Shown one piece after another: positions 9,798-18,396 of a stretch of 63,446 nucleotides of DNA (position 1 is the stretch's first letter; the number at the start of each line of letters is the position of its first letter). Source of the DNA: Algiphilus sp. (GTDB taxonomy: Bacteria; Pseudomonadota; Gammaproteobacteria; Nevskiales; Nevskiaceae). The notes under the pieces were generated by a model. The model saw only the letters and a list, made by a program, of their open reading frames with translations. It did not search any database and was not told the DNA's origin. Made by a program: the position numbers and the translations under genes. The stretch covers positions 1-63,446 of the forward strand of contig NZ_JAGLEJ010000017.1 of assembly GCF_023145115.1 (NCBI RefSeq), given 5' to 3'.

Positions 9798-10895
9798 ATG
9801 AAAATCGAGATCGGAAGAGATACGTTGTTCGATGCCCTGAACGCCGTAGTCGGGGTTGTCGAACGCCGTCAGACACTGCCCATCCTCGCCAACGTCTATG
9901 TCGATGCCGACGAGGAGTCGCTCACGCTGATCGCCACCGATCTCGAGCTCCAGCTCACCAGCCGGGTGCCAGTCACGGTGGTGCAGCCGGGTCGGGTCAC
10001 CGTCCCGGCACGCAAGCTGTTCGAGATCTGCCGGGGGTTGCCGGAGGGCGCCAACATCGTCATGACGATCGAGGAACAGCGCGCCACCATCAGTTCGGCG
10101 GGTTCGCGCTTCGTCCTGTCCACACTCCCGGCCGACGAATTCCCCACCCTCGAAACCGAGTCCGATCATCAGGAGCTGCGTCTCGCGCAACGCGATCTGC
10201 TGCGCCTGATCGACAAGACCCATTTCGCGATGGCGGCACAGGACGTCCGGTACTACCTGAACGGCCTGTGTCTCCATCTCTCCGACACCTGTCTGCGAGC
10301 CGTCGCGACCGACGGCCACCGCCTCGCCCTCAGTGAATGCACGTTGCCGGAGCGCTTCGAGGATCGGCAGGTCCTGGTTCCGCGCAAGGGCGTGCAGGAG
10401 CTGCAGCGGCTGCTCGATGACAGCGACGCCGAGATCGTCCTGCGCCTCTCCGGCAACCAGGTGGCGCTGGATCTCGGCAGCACCGGGTTCGTCTGCAAGC
10501 TCATCGACGGCCGGTTTCCGGAATACCAGCGCGTCATTCCGGACGCCGACGGCATGCAGCTGCAGGGCAATCGCGAGCGCGTGCGCCAGGCACTGGCCCG
10601 AGCCGCGATTCTCGCCAACGAGAAGTTCCGCGGGGTCCGGTTGCAGCTCTCCGAGAACGAGCTTCGGCTCCAGACCCACAATCCGGAGCACGAGGAAGCC
10701 GAGGAAGTCGTCGAGGTCCAGTTCGACGGTACCCCGCTGGAGATCGGGTTCAATGTTTCCTATCTGCTGGAGGCGCTCGGAGCGATGGAGGGCGAATCCT
10801 TCATGCTCACGCTCAAGGCGGCCGATGCGAGTGGTCTGCTCACCGATCCCGAGGACCCGGAAACCCGCTACGTGGTCATGCCGATGCGGCTCTGA
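9798..10895 (+). CDS. dnaN: DNA polymerase III sliding clamp (beta subunit)
   Basis: A 365-residue clamp subunit that forms a dimeric ring tethering polymerase III and other partners to DNA. It begins MKIEIGRDTLFDALNAVVGV and ends with the family C-terminus YVVMPMRL, which forms part of the partner-binding pocket. It has the three-repeat length of the family. It lies 234 bases after dnaA and 73 bases before recF, in the usual dnaA-dnaN-recF-gyrB order. Confidence 0.97.
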   Translation: MKIEIGRDTLFDALNAVVGVVERRQTLPILANVYVDADEESLTLIATDLELQLTSRVPVTVVQPGRVTVPARKLFEICRGLPEGANIVMTIEEQRATISSAGSRFVLSTLPADEFPTLETESDHQELRLAQRDLLRLIDKTHFAMAAQDVRYYLNGLCLHLSDTCLRAVATDGHRLALSECTLPERFEDRQVLVPRKGVQELQRLLDDSDAEIVLRLSGNQVALDLGSTGFVCKLIDGRFPEYQRVIPDADGMQLQGNRERVRQALARAAILANEKFRGVRLQLSENELRLQTHNPEHEEAEEVVEVQFDGTPLEIGFNVSYLLEALGAMEGESFMLTLKAADASGLLTDPEDPETRYVVMPMRL

Positions 10896-10968
10896 GCCGC
10901 GGCGACACACGCCGTCCGCGCCGGAGAACCGGATGCGCGGACACTCGACGGACGGACGCTGAGCGCGA

Positions 10969-12042
10969 ATGCCGATCCTGCGCGAAGTCGGTATCGGTGG
11001 GTTCCGTTGCCTCGAGGACACGCGGCTTCGTCTGCATCCACGACTGAACTGGATCGTCGGCGACAACGGCGCCGGCAAGACCAGCGTGCTGGAAGCGATC
11101 TACTGGCTGGGCCGGGGGCGGTCGTTCCGGGCTTCGCGACCGGCACTCTGCACCCGGCACGGCGATAGCGCCTGGCTGGTCCGGGGCAGGATCGGATTCA
11201 CCGATCGACCGGACGATGTCGTTCGCATCGGCTACAGCGGTGGCGGCATCGCGACGCATCGCAACCAGGCCACGACGACGCTGGTCGAACATGCGCGGGT
11301 GCTCCCGATGCAGATGGTCGAACCGGGGCTGCACCGGGTCGTGGAGGACGGGCCGGCCTATCGCAGGCGGTTCCTCGACTGGGGAATGTTCCACGTGGAA
11401 CCTCGATATCTCGCTCTCTGGCGCAGCTATGCGCGCGCGCTGCGGCAGCGCAACCAGGTTCTGCGCAGTGGCGCCGGCAGTGATCAGCTGGACGCGTGGA
11501 CCCACGAGCTGATCCGGACCGGGACGGAACTGGCGACGGCCCGGGAGGCCGGCCTGGCCGGATTGCGCGAGGCGTTTGCCGTGCGCTGCGGATCCCTCGA
11601 TCTCGGCACCGCCGAAATCCGCCTTCACCCAGGATGGGAGGCCGGCAAGTCGCTAGCGGATGCCATTCGGGATCGATCGGAGCAGGATCAGCGTCAGGGG
11701 GTCACTGGTGCCGGACCGCACCGGGCGGAGCTGCGCATTCGACTGGGCGAGGGCGAGGCGCGCGACCGGGTCAGCCGGGGACAGCAGAAACTGCTTCTGT
11801 CTGCCCTCTGTCTGGCGCAGGCGGATGTGATCTTCGCGGCAACGGCAATCCGGCCGCTGGTACTGCTCGACGACTTCACCGCCGAACTGGGCCGCGCCTA
11901 TCAGGAGCGTCTGGCCGGCTTGCTGGCCGGCTACGAAGGGCAATGTGTCATCACCGCATTGACTCCACCCGAGGGAGCAGTCACTGCAGACGATGCGGCG
12001 ATGTTCCACGTGGAACAGGGACGGATCGTCACCCGGGACTGA
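10969..12042 (+). CDS. recF: DNA replication and repair protein RecF
   Basis: A 357-residue SMC-like ATPase that helps load RecA at gapped DNA. Walker A GDNGAGKT is at residues 31-38, the ABC-type signature VSRGQQKLLLSAL near 265 and Walker B LVLLDDFTAEL near 300. The coding sequence contains two parS-like palindromes, both encoding MFHVE in this frame (residues 140-144 and 345-349). The second lies in the last 13 residues, where many RecF proteins tolerate variation, so DNA-site function may have shaped the protein. Confidence 0.96.
   Translation: MPILREVGIGGFRCLEDTRLRLHPRLNWIVGDNGAGKTSVLEAIYWLGRGRSFRASRPALCTRHGDSAWLVRGRIGFTDRPDDVVRIGYSGGGIATHRNQATTTLVEHARVLPMQMVEPGLHRVVEDGPAYRRRFLDWGMFHVEPRYLALWRSYARALRQRNQVLRSGAGSDQLDAWTHELIRTGTELATAREAGLAGLREAFAVRCGSLDLGTAEIRLHPGWEAGKSLADAIRDRSEQDQRQGVTGAGPHRAELRIRLGEGEARDRVSRGQQKLLLSALCLAQADVIFAATAIRPLVLLDDFTAELGRAYQERLAGLLAGYEGQCVITALTPPEGAVTADDAAMFHVEQGRIVTRD
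11387..11402. promoter_or_regulatory. parS-like centromere site 1 (inside recF)
   Basis: TGTTCCACGTGGAACC has a perfect 14-bp palindromic core, GTTCCACGTGGAAC. It differs from the widely conserved ParB site TGTTTCACGTGAAACA mainly by the symmetric T-to-C/A-to-G change, a form I recall from pseudomonad chromosomes. It lies about 1.7 kb from the candidate oriC, where parS sites usually cluster. Confidence 0.8.
12002..12017. promoter_or_regulatory. parS-like centromere site 2 (end of recF)
   Basis: TGTTCCACGTGGAACA is a perfect 16-bp palindrome 615 bases from site 1 and shares 15 of 16 bases with it. Two near-identical long palindromes in one gene beside the origin are unlikely by chance and fit ParB loading sites. 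Confidence 0.85.
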
Positions 12043-12100
12043 GCAGGCGGCCGAGGGCCCTGCCGGGCTATACTAGGCGATCGTCCAACGGTGACTCGCC

Positions 12101-14473
12101 TTGACCGAATCCGCCTATAACGCCAGCAGCATCCGCGTCCTCCGTGGCTTGGAAGCCGTGCGGGAACGCCCCGGCATGTACATCGGTGATACCGACGACG
12201 GTACCGGTCTGCATCACATGGTCTTCGAGGTGGTCGACAACGCCATCGACGAGGCGCTTGCGGGCTATTGCTCGGAGATCGTCGTCACGCTGCAGGCGGA
12301 CAACAGCGTCTCGGTCAGCGACAACGGCCGCGGCATCCCGGTCGATGAGCATCCCGAAGAGGGCTGCTCGGCGGCCGAGGTCATCATGACCGTGCTGCAC
12401 GCGGGCGGGAAATTCGGCGGTGACGGCTACAAGGTGTCGGGCGGCCTCCACGGCGTGGGCGTCTCGGTGGTCAATGCGCTGTCGCACACCCTGCAGCTGG
12501 ACATCCACCGGGACGGAACGCAGCATCGAATCCGTTTTCACGACGGCATCCCCGAAGCACCCCTGGCGCCCGTCGGCCCCACGGAACAGCGCGGCACCCT
12601 GGTGCGCTTCTGGCCCAGCACCGAGGTCTTCTCGAGCTGCGAGTTCCACTACGACGTGCTGGCGAAGAAGCTCCGAGAACTCTCCTTCCTCAACGCCGGC
12701 GTGCGCATCGTGCTCCGCGACGAGCGCGAGGAGCGCGAGGACATCTTCCAGTTCGACGGCGGCACGGCCGCGTTCGTGCGATATCTCAACCGCAGCCGCG
12801 ACGCCCTGCACCCGACGGTGGTGCAGATCACGGTCGAGAACGGCGATACCGTCGTGGACTGCGCGCTTCAGTGGAGCGACAGCTACCAGGAGAACGTCTT
12901 CTGCTTCACCAACACCATTCCGCAGAAGGATGGCGGCACCCATCTCACCGGGCTCCGCAATGCGTTGACCCGCACTCTCGGTGACTACCTCGAGAGCGAG
13001 GGCGTTGCCAAGCGGGAAAAGGTCTCGGTGAGCGGTGAGGACACGCGCGAGGGGCTGACCGCGGTTCTGTCGGTGAAACTGCGCGAGCCGCGCTTCTCGT
13101 CGCAGACCAAGGAGAAACTGGTCTCCAGCGAGATCACGCCGGTGGTGCAGGCGGCGATATCCGAGCGGCTGCGCGACTTCCTGCTGGAAAATCCGCGCGA
13201 AGGCAAGCTCATTGCCGCCAAGGTGGTCGACGCCGCGCGTGCGCGCGATGCCGCCCGCAAGGCCAAGGAGCTCAACCGCCGCAAGAGCGTGCTCGACGTG
13301 GCGGGACTGCCGGGCAAGCTCGCCGATTGCCAGGAGAAGGACCCTTCCAAGTCCGAACTCTTCCTGGTCGAGGGCGATTCCGCCGGCGGCTCGGCCAAGC
13401 AGGGGCGCGATCGCCATTTCCAGGCCATCCTCCCGCTGAAGGGCAAGATCCTCAACGTCGAGCGGGCGCGCGTCGAGAAGATGCTCTCATCCACCGAGGT
13501 CGCGACCCTGATCACGGCACTCGGTTGCGGCATCGGTGCGGAGGAGATGCGGCCGGAGAAGCTCCGCTACCATCGCATCATCATCATGACGGATGCTGAT
13601 GTCGACGGCTCGCACATCCGGACGCTGCTGCTGACCTTCTTCTACCGGCACATGCTGAGCTTGGTGGAGAATGGTTACGTCTACATCGCCCAGCCACCGC
13701 TGTACAAGGTCAAGTCCGGCAAGTCCGAAACCTACGTCAAGGACGAGGCGGAGATGCAGGAATACCTTCTGCGTCAAGCACTTAGCGGTGCATCCTGGTC
13801 CTCCGACGATGCTTCGCTCCCCACCGAGGGACTCGAGGAGCTGGTCCGCGACTGGCATGCCAGCGAGGCGCAGATCGAGCGTCTCGCACGCCGTTACGAC
13901 GGTGTCGTCCTGCGCGCCATGCGCGATCTGCCACCGCCCCCGCCGGTGGGCCAGCGCGGCGACTGGGTGGCCGATCTCGAGACAGCCACCAATCGCCGTG
14001 GCGCGGACAAGGGCAGCTATCGCATCGAGGAAACCGGTGAAGGGCTGCTGGTGCGCCGGCGTGCCCATGGTCTAGAGCACACCCACAGTTTTGCCCCGGC
14101 CTTCTTCGAGGGCCCCGACTATGAGCGCATCCGCCGTCTGCATGCCTCGGTCGCGGCGCTCGGGATGCCGGCAACCGTCCGCCGTGGCGAGCGCGAGCGG
14201 GTCGTCGAGACCTTCGAGGCCGGATTCGACTGGCTCATGCAGGAGGCGCGGCGCGGTCTCACCATCCAGCGCTACAAGGGACTCGGCGAGATGAATCCCG
14301 CCCAGCTCTGGGAAACGACCCTGGACCCGGCGCGCCGCAGACTGGTGCAGGTCAAGATCGATGACGCGGTGTCGTCCGACCAGATCTTCACCACGCTGAT
14401 GGGCGAGCACGTCGAGCCACGGCGCGAATTCATCGAGCAGCACGCGCTCCAGGTCGGCAACCTCGACGTCTGA
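12101..14473 (+). CDS. gyrB: DNA gyrase subunit B
   Basis: ATPase subunit of gyrase, which introduces negative supercoils with GyrA. The start is TTG at 12101 (TESAYNASSIRVLRGLEAVR), matching the family's N-terminus; a TATACT -10-like hexamer lies at 12069-12074 without a clear -35. The 790 residues hold the GHKL ATPase domain (GGLHGVGVSVVNALS near 115), the TOPRIM motifs EGDSAGGSAK near 423 and DADVDGSHIRT near 497, the Gram-negative insertion (roughly 560-720), and the C-terminal QRYKGLGEMNPAQLWETT. Confidence 0.97.
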   Translation: MTESAYNASSIRVLRGLEAVRERPGMYIGDTDDGTGLHHMVFEVVDNAIDEALAGYCSEIVVTLQADNSVSVSDNGRGIPVDEHPEEGCSAAEVIMTVLHAGGKFGGDGYKVSGGLHGVGVSVVNALSHTLQLDIHRDGTQHRIRFHDGIPEAPLAPVGPTEQRGTLVRFWPSTEVFSSCEFHYDVLAKKLRELSFLNAGVRIVLRDEREEREDIFQFDGGTAAFVRYLNRSRDALHPTVVQITVENGDTVVDCALQWSDSYQENVFCFTNTIPQKDGGTHLTGLRNALTRTLGDYLESEGVAKREKVSVSGEDTREGLTAVLSVKLREPRFSSQTKEKLVSSEITPVVQAAISERLRDFLLENPREGKLIAAKVVDAARARDAARKAKELNRRKSVLDVAGLPGKLADCQEKDPSKSELFLVEGDSAGGSAKQGRDRHFQAILPLKGKILNVERARVEKMLSSTEVATLITALGCGIGAEEMRPEKLRYHRIIIMTDADVDGSHIRTLLLTFFYRHMLSLVENGYVYIAQPPLYKVKSGKSETYVKDEAEMQEYLLRQALSGASWSSDDASLPTEGLEELVRDWHASEAQIERLARRYDGVVLRAMRDLPPPPPVGQRGDWVADLETATNRRGADKGSYRIEETGEGLLVRRRAHGLEHTHSFAPAFFEGPDYERIRRLHASVAALGMPATVRRGERERVVETFEAGFDWLMQEARRGLTIQRYKGLGEMNPAQLWETTLDPARRRLVQVKIDDAVSSDQIFTTLMGEHVEPRREFIEQHALQVGNLDV

Positions 14474-14503
14474 GCACCGGCCGGCCACGACGGAGGCAAT
14501 CGA

Positions 14504-15262
14504 ATGCACACCGTGGCCAGCTTCCAGTTCAAGGGTGGTGTCGGCAAGACCACCACCGCCGTCAACCTCGCGGCATGCGCGGCGGCGGAGGGCTGGAAGA
14601 CGCTGCTCTGGGATCTCGATCCGCAGGCGGCCGCCACGCACATCCTCCAGGGCGACATGCCGGAGCTCAAGCTCAAGAAGCTGCTGAAGGGGCGGCAACC
14701 GGCCGGTCGCCTCGTCCAGCACACCGAGCGCCCGAACCTCGATCTCCTGCCTGCCGATTTCAAGCTGCGCCAGCTGGATGCCCGTCTGGCTGAACACAGC
14801 GAGGGCAAGCCCTGGCTGCGACGCGCGCTGGAAGCATTCTCGGAAACCTACCGGCTGGTGGTCATCGACTGTCCCCCCGGCATGGGACCGCTCGCCGAAC
14901 AGCTCTTCGAGAGTGTCGATCTGCTGCTGATGCCGGTCGAGCCGTCGCCGCTGTCGCGGCGCGCGGTGATGCAGGTCGCGACCCATCTCGAGGGTCGCAA
15001 GCGACCGGTGCTGCGCTGCTTCCTCAACCGCGTCGACCGCCGGAGGCGCATGCATCGGGAAATGGCGGCGGATCCTCCGGCCTATCTCCCCAACGCCAGC
15101 CGCGTCAGCGTGCCGGCCGCCGCCATGGTGGAGCGAATGGGAGAACTGTGCGCGCCGCTGCGCGAATTCGCACCGGAGGGCCACATCGCCAATCAGTGCT
15201 TCCACGCACTCTGGCGGGATACGGCCCGCCAGCTCGACGGTACCGTCAAGCGTCGGCGCTGA
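14504..15262 (+). CDS. orphan ParA-family ATPase
   Basis: A 252-residue member of the ParA/MinD class, whose ATPases position DNA or protein cargo on the nucleoid or membrane. The deviant Walker A FKGGVGKTTT (9-18) has both signature lysines, DLDPQAAAT is near 46, and the Walker B region is VVIDCPPGMG near 124. There is no MinD-type C-terminal amphipathic helix and no ParB gene beside it, so the cargo is unknown. It starts 30 bases after gyrB and probably shares its transcript. Its 3' end overlaps convergent purK by 17 bases. Confidence 0.88.
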   Translation: MHTVASFQFKGGVGKTTTAVNLAACAAAEGWKTLLWDLDPQAAATHILQGDMPELKLKKLLKGRQPAGRLVQHTERPNLDLLPADFKLRQLDARLAEHSEGKPWLRRALEAFSETYRLVVIDCPPGMGPLAEQLFESVDLLLMPVEPSPLSRRAVMQVATHLEGRKRPVLRCFLNRVDRRRRMHREMAADPPAYLPNASRVSVPAAAMVERMGELCAPLREFAPEGHIANQCFHALWRDTARQLDGTVKRRR

Positions 15263-16382
15263 CCGCGGCGGCAATCACCTCCAGCACGGCGGCTTCACGC
15301 CGTGCCAGCGTTGCCGCGTCATCGGCGCAGACCGTGACATGGCCGACCTTCCGACCCGGCCGCGCCGACTTGCCGTAGTGGTGCAGATGAGCGCCGGGAA
15401 TCGCCAGGAAGTGCTCGCGCGGTGGTACGTCGCCGAGCAGGTTGATCATGGCGCTGCACCCCCGCGCGGCTGTCTCGCCCAGGGGCAACCCGGTCACGGC
15501 GCGAACGTGGTTCTCGAACTGCGAGCAGTGAGCGCCCTCGATGCTCCAGTGCCCGCTGTTGTGCACGCGCGGCGCGATCTCGTTGGCCAGCAGTGTGCCG
15601 TCGCCATCGACGAAGAACTCGAAGGCCAGCACCCCGACATGTCCGAGCGCATCCATCAACCGCTTCGCGTGACCGGTCGCGGTGCCGAACAGCGGATCGT
15701 CCGGCATCGGTCGCGCGGTGTGCAGAACCCCGTCACGATGCACGTTCTCGCTCAACGGATAGAAACGTGTCTCGCCATCGGCCGATCGCACGCCGATCGC
15801 GGACACTTCGCGCGCCAGATCGACCAGGCTCTCGACGATGGCGGGCCGGCCACCGATGGCGTCCCAGGCCGACGCCACCGCGCCGGCATCGCGCAGCACG
15901 ACCTGTCCCTTGCCGTCATAACCGAGACGGCGCGTCTTGAGGACGCAGGGCAGACCGATCCGGTCGATGGCCCCGTGCAGGGCCTCGACGGAGTCGACCG
16001 CTTCGAACGGCGCCACCGGTATGCCCAGCGCCTGAAAGCGTTCCTTCTCGACGAGTCGGTCCTGGGCCACCTCGAGCGAGGTTGCCGCCGGCCATACCGT
16101 GGTCCGTTTCCCGATTTCGGCAACGGTGGCGGTCGGCACGTTCTCGAACTCGAGTGTCACGACCGGACAGGCATCGGCCAGCGCGGCGAGCACCTTGGCG
16201 TCGTCGAAATCGGCGCGCAGGCGTCGACCGACCGCCGCCGCGCAGGCCTCCTCGGCGGGGTCCAGATAGAGACACTCGATGCCCAGCGACTGCGCGGCCT
16301 GCCCGATCATGCGGCCGAGCTGGCCGCCGCCGAGCACGCCGAGCCGCGCCGGCGCGGCGCCGCGGTAGGCCGATGCGCTCAT
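15246..16382 (-). CDS. purK: N5-carboxyaminoimidazole ribonucleotide synthase
   Basis: ATP-grasp enzyme making N5-CAIR from AIR, bicarbonate and ATP in purine synthesis. The 378 residues begin with LGVLGGGQLGRMIGQAAQSL, the family's N-terminal glycine-rich signature, with the ATP-grasp core following (LKTRRLGYDGKGQ near 146) and EIAPRVHNSGHWSIEG near 265. The ATG overlaps the purE stop by 4 bases, so the two are coupled. Confidence 0.95.
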   Translation of the reverse strand: MSASAYRGAAPARLGVLGGGQLGRMIGQAAQSLGIECLYLDPAEEACAAAVGRRLRADFDDAKVLAALADACPVVTLEFENVPTATVAEIGKRTTVWPAATSLEVAQDRLVEKERFQALGIPVAPFEAVDSVEALHGAIDRIGLPCVLKTRRLGYDGKGQVVLRDAGAVASAWDAIGGRPAIVESLVDLAREVSAIGVRSADGETRFYPLSENVHRDGVLHTARPMPDDPLFGTATGHAKRLMDALGHVGVLAFEFFVDGDGTLLANEIAPRVHNSGHWSIEGAHCSQFENHVRAVTGLPLGETAARGCSAMINLLGDVPPREHFLAIPGAHLHHYGKSARPGRKVGHVTVCADDAATLARREAAVLEVIAAAVSADA

Positions 16383-16882
16383 TTGCCGGGCGGCAGACGG
16401 TCGTTGGCGAGTACCGATTCGCTCTGCCGGCGCCGATACGCGTCCAGGCGCTGCGCCAGCGCGTCATCGGTGGTTGCGATCATCGCTGCCGCCAGGAGAC
16501 CCGCGTTGACGGCGCCGGCGCGTCCGATGGCCAGGGTCCCGACCGGAATGCCGGCGGGCATCTGCACGATCGACAGCAGCGAATCCCATCCCGACAGCGC
16601 CTTGGACTGCACCGGAACCCCCAGCACCGGCACGCGGGTCTTGGCTGCCAGCATGCCGGGCAGGTGCGCGGCACCGCCGGCGCCCGCGATGATCGCCCGC
16701 AAGCCCCGCTCGGCCGCTTCCTCGGCATAGGCGAAGAGCCGGTCCGGGGTGCGGTGCGCCGACACCACGCGCGCCTCGTGGGGCACGCCGAGCGCCTCGA
16801 GCGTGTGGGTGGCGTGCTCCATCGTCTCCCAGTCGGACACCGAGCCCATCACCACGCCCACCAGCGGTTTGTCTTGCGCCAT
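16379..16882 (-). CDS. purE: N5-CAIR mutase (class I PurE)
   Basis: Converts N5-CAIR, the product of PurK, to CAIR. With the ATG at 16882 the protein is 167 residues (a GTG one codon upstream is possible). GVVMGSVSDWETMEHA, EARVVSAHRTPDRL and AGAGGAAHLPGML are the substrate-binding signatures of class I PurE. It is the first gene of the purEK operon, and its promoter region is the 100-base spacer before the SIMPL gene. Confidence 0.95.
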   Translation of the reverse strand: MAQDKPLVGVVMGSVSDWETMEHATHTLEALGVPHEARVVSAHRTPDRLFAYAEEAAERGLRAIIAGAGGAAHLPGMLAAKTRVPVLGVPVQSKALSGWDSLLSIVQMPAGIPVGTLAIGRAGAVNAGLLAAAMIATTDDALAQRLDAYRRRQSESVLANDRLPPGK

Positions 16883-16986
16883 CACCCTCTACCCGTATCG
16901 GCTGGCGGCGAAGGAACGCCGCGGGAAAACCGCGCATTATTCGTGCGCGGCGCCGAAATGGCAATGACGCGCCGGTGACGACGGAC

Positions 16987-17718
16987 TCAGCGCGCGATGG
17001 CGTAGCGCGCGCGCACGGTAGCGCTGTAGACCATCTCGCCGATGTTGATTCCGCTGTCGGCATTGCCCGGCGCCGAGGACTCCGCCATGGCGCGCATCGC
17101 GATCGGCTCCACCGGGCGACCCTGCGACTGCTGCGCATCGACCTCGGTGACCGCACCGAGGGTCACGCCCGCGGCCTCGGCAATGGCCTGCGCGTTGGCG
17201 CGCGCCGCGCGGGTCGCCGAGGCCAGCGCTTCGCGTCGGTGGGCGGCAGCGTCCGAGGCGTAGAGCCGAGGCGGCTCGATATGCGTGACGCCGGCCTCGC
17301 TGGCGGCAGTCAGGAATCCGGCGAGACGATCGAGCGCGCGAATCTGCACGGTGATGTCGCGGCGCGCGGTGAAACCCGTCTGCACGCGCTCCCGTGTCTC
17401 ATCGTCCCAGCGGTATTCCGGCATGAGCCGCAGCGAGGTGCTGCGCAGATCCTTGTCGGCTACGCCCAGCTCGCGCGCCGATGCCAGGAAGGCGGCCGTG
17501 ATGGCGTTGGCCTTTTCCATCGCGGGCTCCGCATCGTCCTTGCGTACCTCCACCGCCACCGCGAGCTCGGCGCGGTCGGGGATGACGCGCACTTCACCCT
17601 CGCCGTCGACCGCGATGCCGGCGGTGGCGGAATCGGAAGCCGCCGATGCGACGAAGGCGGGCACGAGAAGTGCGCCCAGCAGGGCGAATCGGGCAACGGG
17701 ACGGAAGCGAGCGGTCAC
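16987..17718 (-). CDS. periplasmic SIMPL (DUF541) protein
   Basis: A 243-residue secreted protein with a signal peptide (FALLGALLVPAFVASA, cleavage probably after ASA) followed by a SIMPL domain (GEGEVRVIPDRAELAVAVE near 38). E. coli YggE is a family member linked to oxidative stress, but the biochemical role is unknown. I chose the GTG at 17718 because GAGG lies 6 bases upstream; a TTG at 17724 is too close to that ribosome site. It is a separate unit from purEK, on the same strand. Confidence 0.85.
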   Translation of the reverse strand: MTARFRPVARFALLGALLVPAFVASAASDSATAGIAVDGEGEVRVIPDRAELAVAVEVRKDDAEPAMEKANAITAAFLASARELGVADKDLRSTSLRLMPEYRWDDETRERVQTGFTARRDITVQIRALDRLAGFLTAASEAGVTHIEPPRLYASDAAAHRREALASATRAARANAQAIAEAAGVTLGAVTEVDAQQSQGRPVEPIAMRAMAESSAPGNADSGINIGEMVYSATVRARYAIAR

Positions 17719-17837
17719 GGGCAACCTCGGGAGCGGGAGAAAGGAGAACGGTTTCGATGCGGTCGATCAGGAACACAGCAACGCGCATGGCAGTCTGAGT
17801 ACACTGACGGGTTCCAACATTGCCGAGCAACAACTGA

Positions 17838-18386
17838 ATGGCTGCCGAAGACGAAGTCGTCACCCTGCAGCGCGACGTCATCGCCGCGCTGGTGCCCTCC
17901 GGACAGCGCGTCGAGCTGCCCGAGGGCACCGAAGCGCGCATCACGCAGGCGCTGGGCGGCAGCTTCACGGTCGTCATCCAGGGCCACATGTTCCGCATCG
18001 AGGGCAGCGACGCCGACTGCCTCGGCAAGGAACCGCCGCCGCTTCCCGAGGTGTCCGACGACGCCGACGAGGAGGAGGTCAAGAAGGCGGTCTACGAGCA
18101 GATGGGGACCGTCTACGACCCCGAGATCCCGGTCGACATCGTCGAGCTCGGCCTGATCTACCGCTGCGAGCTCGAGCGAGCCGACGACGGCTCCTACCGC
18201 ATCGAGGTGGACATGACCCTGACCGCGCCCGGCTGCGGCATGGGCGACTTCCTCGTCAACGATGTGCGCAGCAAGCTGCTGGCGCTGCCGGTGGTTTCCG
18301 AGGCCACCGTCAACCTGGTGTTCGATCCGCCCTGGCGGCAGGACATGATGTCCGAGACCGCACAGCTCGCGGTCGGATTCTTCTGA
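17838..18386 (+). CDS. sufT: Fe-S cluster assembly factor SufT
   Basis: A 182-residue protein. Residues about 75-175 form a DUF59/MIP18 domain (YDPEIPVDIVELGLIYRCE, TAPGCGMGDFLVNDV), preceded by the roughly 70-residue extension that defines SufT. The family helps mature iron-sulfur proteins, usually beside the suf operon. Here no other suf gene is near. The neighbours are a divergent SIMPL gene and, 10 bases downstream, a convergent oxidoreductase. Confidence 0.88.
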   Translation: MAAEDEVVTLQRDVIAALVPSGQRVELPEGTEARITQALGGSFTVVIQGHMFRIEGSDADCLGKEPPPLPEVSDDADEEEVKKAVYEQMGTVYDPEIPVDIVELGLIYRCELERADDGSYRIEVDMTLTAPGCGMGDFLVNDVRSKLLALPVVSEATVNLVFDPPWRQDMMSETAQLAVGFF

Positions 18387-18396
18387 CCGACCTCCG

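Noticed and set aside
12069..12074. TATACT as a gyrB promoter
   Set aside because: No acceptable -35 at 16-18 bases upstream; kept only as a remark in the gyrB entry.
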